A DNA stretch of 33,753 bases from Chloroflexota bacterium (GTDB taxonomy: Bacteria > Chloroflexota > Ktedonobacteria > Ktedonobacterales > JADMIN01): contig JAKAIY010000023.1 in NCBI GenBank assembly GCA_021814145.1, positions 1-33,753 on the forward strand. Direction: 5' to 3'. The position numbers and the translations under genes are program-made. This document shows, piece after piece, positions 14,418 to 22,067 of this stretch. Under the pieces are notes generated by a model, which was not told where the DNA came from, made no database searches, and worked only from the letters and a program-made list of their open reading frames with translations. Position 1 is the stretch's first letter; every line of letters begins with the position of its first letter.

Positions 14418-14540
14418 ATGAACCCGATGGTGATCGGCCAGATCACCGTGCTTGAGTCCCCCACGGCGGGGAGCTGTGGCTCCTGCCAGGGGCGCTATTT
14501 GGGGAGGCTGTGGCGCCTGTCGCGCGGCGGCCACCTCTAG
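14418..14540 (+). CDS. Possible 40-residue protein with a CGSC motif
   Basis: A short frame beginning MNPMVIGQITVLESPTAGS and containing CGSCQGRY, with a basic end. GGAG lies 10 nt upstream of the ATG. It sits in the otherwise empty stretch 14237-14565, which shows no other gene, and ends 25 nt before the next gene. The C-x-x-C fits the zinc-knuckle theme of the neighbourhood. It may equally be chance, as no homology can be judged at this length. Confidence 0.3.
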   Translation: MNPMVIGQITVLESPTAGSCGSCQGRYLGRLWRLSRGGHL

Positions 14541-14565
14541 CCGGAAACGGGAGGCGATGTCTTGC

Positions 14566-15885
14566 ATGAGTTATGTGAGTCACACAAGTCACGCTCATGA
14601 CGAGCGTTCCAGCCTCAGCGTTCCACCGCTCGACTCGCTGGCGGAAGGACGCCTTCTGGCGGCGATGGAACGACCCGGCTGCCCGCTTTGCCGCGCGGTG
14701 TGGCAAGCCGAATCGCAGACCTTGAACTGGTACGTCAATGACGGCGCGGTGGACGAGCCAACCTATCACCGTGTGCGCCGCTCGCTCGGCTTCTGCGGGC
14801 GTCACACCGTCGCGCTGGCGCTGATCGAAAGTGACAAGTGGGCCTGGGGCCATCTAGGCTTCGCGATGCTTCACGAGGACACCCTGCGCGCCCGTGTGGC
14901 TCCGCTCGTCATGGACGGACGGCATTATCACGCTGGACGGCTGGACGCGTTCCGGCTGGCGCTGGCGCTGCGCCGGACGGGGGCATGCCCCGCGTGTGAA
15001 GACCGCCAGAGCGTCGAGCGCGAGCAGGTGACCGCGTTCGCCAGCTCGCTGTGTCTCTCGGCGGAGTTCCGGCGGAGTTATGCGCACGGCGCCAGCCTCT
15101 GCCTGCCCCACCGCGCCGCTGTGATGGCGGAGATCCGGCGGCTGGAGGCTGATGGGGTCACTGGCGGCTCAATCGAGTTGCTTGTGGCGTCCAGCCATAC
15201 GCCCGAGGATGAGCGTCTGCCGGAACTGGCGCGGCGGCTCTATGGCGGCAACCCGTACTTTTGGGGACTGGGAAGCGACCGCCTGCGCTGGGAAGACGCC
15301 AGCGCGGACGCGCGCTGCGATGTCTGCGTGTCTGTTTCCGGCGAGGTCGAGCGACAGGCCGCTGAGCTGTTCTCCCAGCCAGTAGCGCCGACACTCTGTG
15401 AGTGGCATGGCTGGATCATGGCAAGCGCGCCCCAGCCTGAGAGTGACCAGGGGGACTGGCAGTCGCCCTGGCAGGACACCAGGAGCGCGTATTCCACACA
15501 GCGCGACGCGCTGTGCCCGCTGTGCGCGCTGACGCGTCGGCTAGAGGACGAACAGTTGCGCGCAGCGCCGATGGAGACAGGGGAAGAGATGTATTGCCTG
15601 CCACACATCCGGCGCGCGCTTTCGCTCACCGCGCGTGGCGCGCTGCCCGCTAGCGCGACCATCCGCACGGCGCAGCGTCTTGCGGGGTATGCTAATGAGG
15701 TCGGTAAGCGGCTGCGGGGCTACATCGCGCACTGCTCCGAGGATCAGCAAGAGGCGATAACCGCGGCGGAACGCGCGTCCTGGCGTGAAGCCGCGCGGTG
15801 GTTCGGAGGGATCGAGGCGGACGCGACACTGGCGGCGCTCCAACTGGCGGGCGCGTCTAGGTCACACACACAAACGCCGGGATAA
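14566..15885 (+). CDS. CPxC...CxxH four-module protein
   Basis: 439 residues from the ATG at 14566, which lies 11 nt after GGGAGG; the ATG at 14557 is only 2 nt from it and less likely. Four modules: CPLC...FCGRH, CPAC...LCLPH, CDVC...LCEWH and CPLC...YCLPH, i.e. 16 potential metal ligands. The C-terminus (KRLRGYIAHCSEDQQE then ERASWREAARWFGG) resembles the end of the 11175 protein and of the dynamin-like protein. The N-terminus is short and Ser/His-rich (YVSHTSHAHDERSS). No signal peptide or TM. Function unknown; co-directional with the other family members and the MFS and GTPase genes. Confidence 0.8.
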   Translation: MSYVSHTSHAHDERSSLSVPPLDSLAEGRLLAAMERPGCPLCRAVWQAESQTLNWYVNDGAVDEPTYHRVRRSLGFCGRHTVALALIESDKWAWGHLGFAMLHEDTLRARVAPLVMDGRHYHAGRLDAFRLALALRRTGACPACEDRQSVEREQVTAFASSLCLSAEFRRSYAHGASLCLPHRAAVMAEIRRLEADGVTGGSIELLVASSHTPEDERLPELARRLYGGNPYFWGLGSDRLRWEDASADARCDVCVSVSGEVERQAAELFSQPVAPTLCEWHGWIMASAPQPESDQGDWQSPWQDTRSAYSTQRDALCPLCALTRRLEDEQLRAAPMETGEEMYCLPHIRRALSLTARGALPASATIRTAQRLAGYANEVGKRLRGYIAHCSEDQQEAITAAERASWREAARWFGGIEADATLAALQLAGASRSHTQTPG

Positions 15886-15981
15886 AGCCGCTACGCGGAC
15901 CGTCGCGGCAAGAAGCGGCCCGCTGGTGACAGCGGCGGCCACGACCGGCATCTACACGTATGCGCAGGAGGATCACGAGCT

Positions 15982-17247
15982 ATGGCGGAGCGGACGGACA
16001 TCCCTGAGGACACGCGCGATACGCGCGACAGACGGGTGTCCCCCGACCTGAAGGGGACACGGCGCCCGCTACGCTCACGCGCGCTGAGCTTTGTCCTGAT
16101 CGTCGGCGTGATGAGTCTCTTCTCTGACCTTACTCACGAAGGCTCACGCAGCATCCTGGGCCCATATCTGGGCCTTCTGGGCGCAAGCGCGGCGGTGGTC
16201 GGCATCGTTACTGGATTTGGCGAACTGCTCGGCTATGGCTGGCGTCTTGTCTCTGGGCGCTTGAGTGATCGCACCCACCAGTTCTGGCCGATCATCATCT
16301 TTGGCTACGTCATCCAGATGATCTCTGTGCCATTAATGGCGCTCGCAGGAAGCTGGCCGGTCGCCGCTGTGCTGATCATGACCGAGCGTATGGGCAGGGC
16401 GACACGCAACCCCCCGCGCGACACGCTGCTTGCGCATGCCGCCAAGGAGGTTGGCGGCTACGGGCATGTCTTCGGCATTCATCAGGCGCTTGACCAGTTC
16501 GGCGCGCTGGCCGGGCCGCTGGTTGTCGCCGCCGTGCTGGCGCTGCACGGCGGCCCGGGTGACTATCAGGTGGCTTTCGCCACGCTGGCGATCCCCGCGA
16601 CCCTCACCCTCATCGTTCTCGCGATCGCGCGCTTCCTCTATCCCCGGCCCGAAGACCTGGAGACCACGCCGCCCGAAATCACCAGCAGCGGGCTGCCGCG
16701 CGTGTTCTGGGTCTATCTGGCGGGCGCGGCGCTCGTTGCGATGGGGTTCGCTGACTTCCCGCTGATCGCGTTCCACTTCCAGCAAGCCAATAGTTTTCCT
16801 GGCGCCTGGGTGCCTGCGCTATACGCCGTGGCGATGGGAGTCAGTGGCGCTGGTTCACTGCTTTTTGGCCGGCTTTTCGACCGCTTCGGCTTGCGTGTGC
16901 TGGTTCCGTTGACGGCGGTCTCGGCGTTCTTCGCGCCGTTGGTCTTCCTGGGTGGCTTCTGGTCGGCGCTGATGGGCATGACGCTCTGGGGCCTGGGGAT
17001 GGGGGTGCACGAATCTATCATTCCCGCTGCGGTCGGGCTCATAGTTCCCGCGCAACGGCGCGCCTCCGCCTACGGGCTGTTCACCGCTGGCTATGGTATT
17101 TTCTGGTTCCTGGGCAGCGCCATCATTGGCCTGCTCTATGGTGTCTCTATCCCAGCGGTTATCATTTTCTCCATTGTTGTGGAGCTGGCCGCGATCCCAT
17201 TCTTCCTGCGCGCGTGGCGCCGCATCACTCCCGCCGCTGTGGCGTGA
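15982..17247 (+). CDS. MFS transporter
   Basis: 421 residues with a hydrophilic N-terminus of about 35 residues and 11-12 TM segments. The loop after TM2 reads GRLSDRTHQFWP, a version of the MFS motif A (G-x-x-x-D-R/K), and its counterpart GRLFDRFGLRVLVPL occurs in the second half, as expected for the two-fold MFS repeat. AGGAGG lies about 11 nt before the ATG. The substrate cannot be deduced. As the only transporter in the riboswitch-B gene run it is the one candidate in that operon for moving an ion or toxic product, but MFS proteins are not an established fluoride-exporter class. Confidence 0.88.
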   Translation: MAERTDIPEDTRDTRDRRVSPDLKGTRRPLRSRALSFVLIVGVMSLFSDLTHEGSRSILGPYLGLLGASAAVVGIVTGFGELLGYGWRLVSGRLSDRTHQFWPIIIFGYVIQMISVPLMALAGSWPVAAVLIMTERMGRATRNPPRDTLLAHAAKEVGGYGHVFGIHQALDQFGALAGPLVVAAVLALHGGPGDYQVAFATLAIPATLTLIVLAIARFLYPRPEDLETTPPEITSSGLPRVFWVYLAGAALVAMGFADFPLIAFHFQQANSFPGAWVPALYAVAMGVSGAGSLLFGRLFDRFGLRVLVPLTAVSAFFAPLVFLGGFWSALMGMTLWGLGMGVHESIIPAAVGLIVPAQRRASAYGLFTAGYGIFWFLGSAIIGLLYGVSIPAVIIFSIVVELAAIPFFLRAWRRITPAAVA

Positions 17248-17281
17248 GCGCTCCGCGGACTGGCGCACGGCGTCAGAGGGT

Positions 17282-19144
17282 ATGTCAGTGAACGAATATG
17301 TTACGGATGAGCGTGATGACGCCTATGGCTTGCGCTCCTATATCACCTTGAAGCAGGAGGTAGCGGATGTGGCGCGTGAGGCGTTGCGGTGGGCGGGTGG
17401 CGCGGGCGGGGAGCCAGCGAATAGCGAGCTGGAGCGTGCGCTGCGCGATCTCCTCGTCAAGCTGGCGGAAGACCGCTTCAACCTGGTGGTAGTGGGACAG
17501 TTCAAGCGTGGCAAGAGCTCACTCATGAACGCGCTGATGGGCCGCGACCTTCTCCCGACGGGGCTATTGCCGCTTACTTCGGCGATTACCACGCTGCGCT
17601 ATGGCTCGCGCGAGCGTGCCCTGCTTCAACGGACTGGCTGGACGATCGAGCAGGAGATCCCGCTGCGCGAGCTGGCGGATTATGTGACCGAGCAGGGCAA
17701 CCCCAACAACGAGAAGGGGCTTATCGAGGCGCGGGTCGAGCTGCCCGCGCGCTTTCTGCGGCGCGGCCTCTTTTTTGTGGATACGCCCGGCGCCGGCTCG
17801 GCCAGCGAAAGCGCCACCGCCACTACCCACGCCTTCTTGCCACAGGCCGACGCGATCATCTTCGTCACGAGCGTCGAGGCGCCCATGAGCGAGGTGGAGA
17901 TCGCGTTCCTGGAAACCATCCGCGCGTTCGCGCGCGAGGTGTTTGTGGTAGTCAACAAGATGGATCAGGTGGATGCGCTCAACGGAGAGCCTGATGATGA
18001 GCGCGAGCGCATTCTGGGCTTTATTCGCGAGCATGTCAGCCAGGCGCTGGGCGTGACCGATGTCCCGCTCTATCCCGTCTCGGCGCGGCTAGGCCTGGCC
18101 GCCCAGCGCCAGCATAACACCGAGGCGCTCCAGCGCAGCGGCATCCCCGCGCTGGAGCGCGCGCTGGTGGACTATCTGGCTCGCGAGCAGGGGCGCGTCT
18201 TTTTGGCGCGCGCGCTGGATCATCTGGACGGTGCGCTTGCCCAGGCCAGCCCGTCCGCCCAGCGCGATGCTTCTGGTGACATCAGTCGCTTGCGCGAGCG
18301 TGTGGCCGCGTTGCGCGCCGAGCTGGCGTCCGCCAGCGCGACGCCTGAGGCGCCGCGCGCCACCGCGCCTGCCGTCGTTCAAACCCCAACGATCGCGTCC
18401 GTGGTCGAGACGCTAAACCAGCCCGCGCCCAGCGCCGAGCGCCCGGCTTCCGCCACACACGCGCCATCCAGCTCGCACGCCGGGCGCTGCCCAATCTGCG
18501 CGGCGCTCAGTGACGCGCTCTTCGCGCTGTTCACGCGCTGGCAATACGCGCTGGCCTCAAGCGACGAGGCGCGACAGGCGTTCGCGGCGACAAGTGGGTT
18601 CTGCGCCTACCACACCTGGCAGTTTGAGCGCATCGCCGCGCCCCAGACGATTAGCGAGGGCTACGCGCCGTTGATCGCGCGGCTTGAGGTGGAACTGCGC
18701 GCCGCGCTCGATGGCGCCCACCAAACCGCCAGCCAGCCCCACGATCTGGCGGCTGATCTCGCGGAACAGGTAGCGCGACTCATGCCACGAACAGAGAACT
18801 GTCCCGCGTGTCATGCGCTCGAGGAGGCGCGCGCGCGGCAAGTCGAGGAGCTGGTTTCGAGATTGAGCGCTTTGCCCGCCGGTGAGGCGACGCCAGCGCG
18901 CGCGCTCTGCCTGCCCCACCTGCGGGATGCGCTGGCCGCCGCGAGCGCGCCGCCCGCCCCAGTCGCCATATCCCTGCTCCGTGAGCAGATCCAGCGACTG
19001 GAAGATCTGGCGGACGACCTGCGAAGCTACCTGCTCAAGCGCGCGGCGCTGCGCCGCAGTCTGCTCACCAGCGAGGAGGATTCCGCCTGGCGGCGCGCGC
19101 TCGTATCGCTTGTGGGTGAGCGCGACGCGGGCCTCCCGCTATAG
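17282..19144 (+). CDS. Dynamin-like GTPase fused to two CPxC...CxxH modules
   Basis: 620 residues from the ATG at 17282; GTG at 17288 is better spaced from AGAGGG and possible. The GTPase has P-loop G72-QFKRGKSS, switch-I Thr in LPLTSAITT (97-104), DTPG (167-170) and NKMD (225-228), typical of bacterial dynamin-like proteins. A helical segment (about 300-355) and Ala/Pro/Thr-rich linker follow. The C-terminal part carries C403-PIC / CAYH444 and C507-PAC / CLPH546, then coiled helix and EEDSAWRRALVSLVG, like the ends of the 11175 and 14566 proteins. No TM is evident, so membrane binding would be peripheral. The fusion to the family encoded just upstream strongly suggests a common complex. Its stop overlaps that of the opposing gene (CTATAG, 19139-19144). 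Confidence 0.88.
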   Translation: MSVNEYVTDERDDAYGLRSYITLKQEVADVAREALRWAGGAGGEPANSELERALRDLLVKLAEDRFNLVVVGQFKRGKSSLMNALMGRDLLPTGLLPLTSAITTLRYGSRERALLQRTGWTIEQEIPLRELADYVTEQGNPNNEKGLIEARVELPARFLRRGLFFVDTPGAGSASESATATTHAFLPQADAIIFVTSVEAPMSEVEIAFLETIRAFAREVFVVVNKMDQVDALNGEPDDERERILGFIREHVSQALGVTDVPLYPVSARLGLAAQRQHNTEALQRSGIPALERALVDYLAREQGRVFLARALDHLDGALAQASPSAQRDASGDISRLRERVAALRAELASASATPEAPRATAPAVVQTPTIASVVETLNQPAPSAERPASATHAPSSSHAGRCPICAALSDALFALFTRWQYALASSDEARQAFAATSGFCAYHTWQFERIAAPQTISEGYAPLIARLEVELRAALDGAHQTASQPHDLAADLAEQVARLMPRTENCPACHALEEARARQVEELVSRLSALPAGEATPARALCLPHLRDALAAASAPPAPVAISLLREQIQRLEDLADDLRSYLLKRAALRRSLLTSEEDSAWRRALVSLVGERDAGLPL

Positions 19145-21154
19145 GTGGCGCGCGCTCAGCGTGGCGCTGTGGGATACCCCGGCTTCCAGCAGCGTATGAA
19201 CGCGATTGCCCAGCGCCCGGAATGGAGCGATGAGCGTGCTGGGAAACGCGACACGTGTTTCCTCGCAGGAAGGCGCCGCGCCAGTGGGCGAGCTCGTGAT
19301 AGGGCGTGTCACGGCCAGCCAGGAGCCCATCAGGGAATAGTTGAGCGCGACCGAGGCCAGCTCGCCTAGCGGCAGTTCCTCCACGCTCGCTTGGCCTCGC
19401 GGCGGGGCTGTAGCTACGAGCAAGCGGCGCGGGGTCAGCGTCAGGAGCGCCGGGATGTCGGCTCCCGCGCCCGCGCGCCGGGGAGTTCTTCCTTGCGCCA
19501 GGACCAGCTCGTCAGGAGCCAGCGCGCGCTGCGTGGCCTCCGCCAGCGCCTGCGTGGCGGCAGAGCCGATCAGCCCACCCAGCGTTTCCAGCTCGCGCGC
19601 CTCGCTCTCTGAGGGTCGCCACACGGTGACCTGGGGGACTCGCCGCAGCCGCCAGTCGCCGCGCCCCGCGTCACCCAGCAATGGCGTGAAGCTATGTAGC
19701 AGCGTTTCCGCCCGGGCGATCGCGTGGCCTGCCGCTGCCGGGAACGCCATGCCGGTCAATTGGACGCCTGCCCGGCCTTCTAACGCCAGAATCAGTCGCG
19801 CTGTCTGCTCTGGCGGCGCCGTTACCTCGTCGAAGGGTAGCGGCGGGCAGAGTCGTGCGAGCACACGCTCTGGCCAGGCGCGCAGCGCTTCCGCGAGTGT
19901 GACGCCCGCCTGCGCCGCGCTCACCGCGACCAGCCGTCCCAGCGGCCAGTTCCGCGCCAGAAAGCCCAGCTGGATACCAGCGCCATCCACAGGGGCGTAG
20001 TCGCGTAGCGACAGGATCTGCCGATCGGTAATGAGCAGCAGGCCATCATTCAGGCGACGGGCTCCGCGTCCACCAAACAGGCGCTCAGGCAGCCAGCCAC
20101 GACCCGCGCGGCGCATGGATCCCATATCAATGTCTGTTGTGGTGAGTGACGCCTCTCCACTCCATCCGCGCAACTCCAGCCCGTTCGCCGCGGCGAAATA
20201 GAGCGCGCGCTCATCAGCGTAGAGCAACTCGCCCAGGTATCGCGCGAACCGGGATGGCATCCACCGCAAGAGGTCCTCTGGCTCTCCATACACCGCCGCG
20301 CCGCGCGCCCGCAGTTCCGCCGGGCTGACACCCACCAGCCCGCGCCACGCGCCGTCCTTGTCGCCGGCATGACTGACCGTGGTGGCTCCCGTCGAAGCCG
20401 CGGCGGCTTCACGCCCCAGCCGTCGCAGCAGCGCCTCGCCCGCCGCTTCAGCGTCGGTGGTCAGCCGCTCGACACGTGTCTCCGCCTCCTGTTTCCGCCG
20501 CGCAGCCGCCAGGCGCGACGCTTCCGCCCGCCCGGCGCGGAAGCGCGCCATGATCTCCGCGCTTCCCAGCCAGCCTGAGCCTGTTGCCTCAGTTGGAACC
20601 TCAGTCGGATAGAGTCCCTGGGAGATACGCGCGTCAGCGTCGGGCGCGATGGCGCGCAGCGCTCGATGCGCTCGCTCGCGCAGATCGGGCGTCAGCGTCT
20701 CAACCGAGGTGACAGACGCCAGCGTGGGGTCGGCGACAGGCACAGCCAGCGCGATATAGTCCGTCAGCGCGCCCTCTGATTCCCCAGTTTGCCCGGCGCG
20801 CGCCTCTACCACACGGAATGCGCCCAGAATGCGCGCCTCGAGCCATGTTCCGCGCGGATTGGCGGGCGATGCGAGCGTGAGCGCTAGCAGCCCTGGCCCA
20901 GCGGCGACCAGCGAGGGATCCTCAGGCAAAGAGCCCGGCGTGGAGGATAGCAGCGGCAGCCGCGCCAGATCGGCGCCACGTCCCTCGGCTTCTCCATCTG
21001 GCTGCTCGACTCGCTCCAGTGTCAACGCGCCACGCGCGTCATCCCAGCGATAGCGGTTGCACGAGCCACCTGGCTCAATGACCACGACCCAGGCTGTCTG
21101 TGCGACTTGCGGCGTCGTCGCTGGCTCCGCGCCGGTTATTTCGGACTCCCTCAT
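19139..21154 (-). CDS. Degenerate pyrophosphatase-like and PH-like multidomain protein under a fluoride riboswitch
   Basis: 671 residues. The N-terminal 150 align by eye with family I inorganic pyrophosphatase: VVVIEPGGSCNRYRWD, GALTLERV, LGAFRVVEA and DYIALAVPVADP match the family's IE-P-K-G-S-N-K-Y-E-Y-D, L-D-R-V, VGVL and D-x-K-(I/L)-x-x-V-P segments. The catalytic DGDPxD Asp cluster is replaced (GPGLLAL), the Glu after the first Tyr is Arg, and the late Lys is Ile, so it cannot be an active PPase of known type. A charged coiled coil (about 195-255) follows. Two segments near 310-415 and 560-660 (LLLITDRQILSL; LLTLTPRRLLVATAP) resemble bacterial PH-like folds. The leader has promoter, fluoride aptamer copy C and T tract. 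PPase is a classic fluoride target, so a sensor or scaffold role is plausible inference. Confidence 0.7.
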   Translation of the reverse strand: MRESEITGAEPATTPQVAQTAWVVVIEPGGSCNRYRWDDARGALTLERVEQPDGEAEGRGADLARLPLLSSTPGSLPEDPSLVAAGPGLLALTLASPANPRGTWLEARILGAFRVVEARAGQTGESEGALTDYIALAVPVADPTLASVTSVETLTPDLRERAHRALRAIAPDADARISQGLYPTEVPTEATGSGWLGSAEIMARFRAGRAEASRLAAARRKQEAETRVERLTTDAEAAGEALLRRLGREAAAASTGATTVSHAGDKDGAWRGLVGVSPAELRARGAAVYGEPEDLLRWMPSRFARYLGELLYADERALYFAAANGLELRGWSGEASLTTTDIDMGSMRRAGRGWLPERLFGGRGARRLNDGLLLITDRQILSLRDYAPVDGAGIQLGFLARNWPLGRLVAVSAAQAGVTLAEALRAWPERVLARLCPPLPFDEVTAPPEQTARLILALEGRAGVQLTGMAFPAAAGHAIARAETLLHSFTPLLGDAGRGDWRLRRVPQVTVWRPSESEARELETLGGLIGSAATQALAEATQRALAPDELVLAQGRTPRRAGAGADIPALLTLTPRRLLVATAPPRGQASVEELPLGELASVALNYSLMGSWLAVTRPITSSPTGAAPSCEETRVAFPSTLIAPFRALGNRVHTLLEAGVSHSATLSARHL

Positions 21155-21213
21155 AGTCCTCGCCTCATTCCGTTATTCCACGCGCCTGCCCTGCTCGCCG
21201 TCCGCTACCCAGC

Positions 21214-21274
21214 AAAAAGACTTCTCCTACGCTAGGCGTTCCCCCGATTGGAGGAGGGCCAGCGCGGGTAGAAG
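21214..21274 (-). terminator. Putative riboswitch-controlled terminator (copy C)
   Basis: On the minus strand CTTCTAC, the 3' strand of aptamer C (21268-21274), can pair with GTAGGAGAAG (21221-21230) as CTTC/GAAG and TAC/GTA around a GGA bulge. TCTTTTT follows (T run 21218-21214). As in copy A, the pairing would compete with the aptamer pseudoknot. The stem is modest. Confidence 0.45.
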
Positions 21275-21324
21275 CCATCAGCTCTCGCAAGAGCGAACGA
21301 TGGGTGAGCTTCATCACCCAATCG
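21267..21324 (-). ncRNA. Fluoride riboswitch (crcB motif), copy C
   Basis: P1 GGGTGA/TCACCC (minus strand, arms 21314-21319 and 21302-21307) encloses TGAAGC. Hairpin GCTCT-TGCG-AGAGC runs directly into GCTGATGGCTTCTACC, with GAAGC/GCTTC as pseudoknot pairing. It lies about 110 nt upstream of the ATG at 21154. This is one of the clearest copies: every helix is Watson-Crick paired. Confidence 0.9.
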
Positions 21325-21392
21325 GCGTGATGCCGGAATGTGTGGAATCGCGCGGCGCGCTGTATGTGCAGGGAGTAGAATTTTCCCAGAGC

Positions 21393-21422
21393 ATGATAGC
21401 CCGCGACCTTCCATGACCGCAA
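21393..21422 (-). promoter_or_regulatory. Promoter for riboswitch copy C
   Basis: Minus strand TTGCGG (-35, 21417-21422), an 18-bp spacer and TATCAT (-10, 21393-21398). The predicted start is near 21386, about 60 nt ahead of the aptamer. Confidence 0.45.
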
Positions 21423-21547
21423 ATGCGCTCAATGGAGCGGCGCTGGCTCGCCAGGCGTGTGTGGGGGCGGCGCCGGGGCGCGGTCGGATTCTGAAGGCTG
21501 GGCGGGCTTTAAATCTGCGCTGGCCGGAAGCTTGACGGGGTAGGCGT

Positions 21548-21573
21548 TGATACGATCTTGGACAATCGTATCA
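21548..21573. promoter_or_regulatory. Palindromic operator candidate upstream of the Ehr-like operon
   Basis: TGATACGAT (21548-21556) and ATCGTATCA (21565-21573) are perfect 9-bp inverted arms around an 8-bp spacer. The element ends 5 bp before the -35 box of a strong promoter, a typical place for a dimeric transcription factor. The factor is unknown. Confidence 0.6.
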
Positions 21574-21578
21574 GGGTG

Positions 21579-21608
21579 TTGACAGACCTTCTACACCAGC
21601 CATATACT
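21579..21608 (+). promoter_or_regulatory. Promoter of the Ehr/Hyf-like operon
   Basis: Consensus TTGACA (-35, 21579-21584), an 18-bp spacer and TATACT (-10, 21603-21608). The predicted start is near 21615, about 115 nt before aptamer D. It is the best sigma70-like promoter in the window. Confidence 0.75.
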
Positions 21609-21729
21609 CTAAAAACGTAAGTCGCTCCTGGCGATGATCTGAGGAATGGCGCGGAAATTTCGCTGGTTTTTCTTAACCGCTGGAGTGATTGTCTCCCTAT
21701 CAGGAGGCGTATTCCCATTCATCGCGTAT

Positions 21730-21774
21730 CGCGATGAGGCTCGCGTAATGCCGCAAGGCTGATAGCCTCTACCG
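21730..21774 (+). ncRNA. Fluoride riboswitch (crcB motif), copy D
   Basis: P1 CGCGA/TCGCG (21730-21734, 21741-21745) encloses TGAGGC. TAATGCC-GCAA-GGC forms the next hairpin with a GNRA tetraloop and leads into GGCTGATAGCCTCTACC. The pseudoknot is GAGGC/GCCTC, a compensated version of the GAAGC/GCTTC in the other copies. It is compact and close to the well-known Thermotoga aptamer. It lies 294 nt upstream of the first gene of the membrane-complex operon. Confidence 0.9.
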
Positions 21775-21811
21775 TAAAGTTCGTGGGCGTTTGGTCCACC
21801 CGCGGTAGAGG
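21766..21811 (+). promoter_or_regulatory. Competing expression-platform hairpin of riboswitch D
   Basis: CCTCTACCG (21766-21774), the 3' strand of the aptamer pseudoknot, is exactly complementary to CGGTAGAGG (21803-21811), with inner GTGG/CCAC. This 9-bp stem and the fluoride-bound aptamer cannot coexist. No T tract follows, so the output might be Rho-dependent or act on leader structure. The rest of the leader (21812-22067) holds one imperfect hairpin (21947-21972) and no gene. Confidence 0.65.
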
Positions 21812-22067
21812 TTAATGTAGGCGGCGCGTGTATGTGAGCGTGGCGAGCCGGAAGGTCGCTACTAGCCTAAAATCCATCCTCGCGATCCTCCTTCCTGGAC
21901 GCCATCGCGCGTCCCAGATTTCCTCAACCAACACCCTGGGGTCACACCACACACGCATCGGCGCGCGTGTGGCGCGGCTTTGGCGTGCTTGGGGACTGAA
22001 CGCCTCACCACAAAAGCGTCTTTGACGAGCGTTGTGATCGCTTGCGTGTATAGAGAGGCGGAATAAT

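Noticed and set aside
15982-17247. MFS transporter as a fluoride exporter
   Set aside because: Position suggests it, but the family has no established fluoride role and no substrate motif supports it, so it was left as a generic MFS call.
9364-21774. Repeated GTAGAAGCC ... GAGCTTCATC segments as relics of IS200/IS605 (TnpB guide-RNA) right ends
   Set aside because: Read on the opposite strand the four copies fit the fluoride aptamer in order, helices and pseudoknot, each lies upstream of a gene start, and no transposase remnant is nearby.
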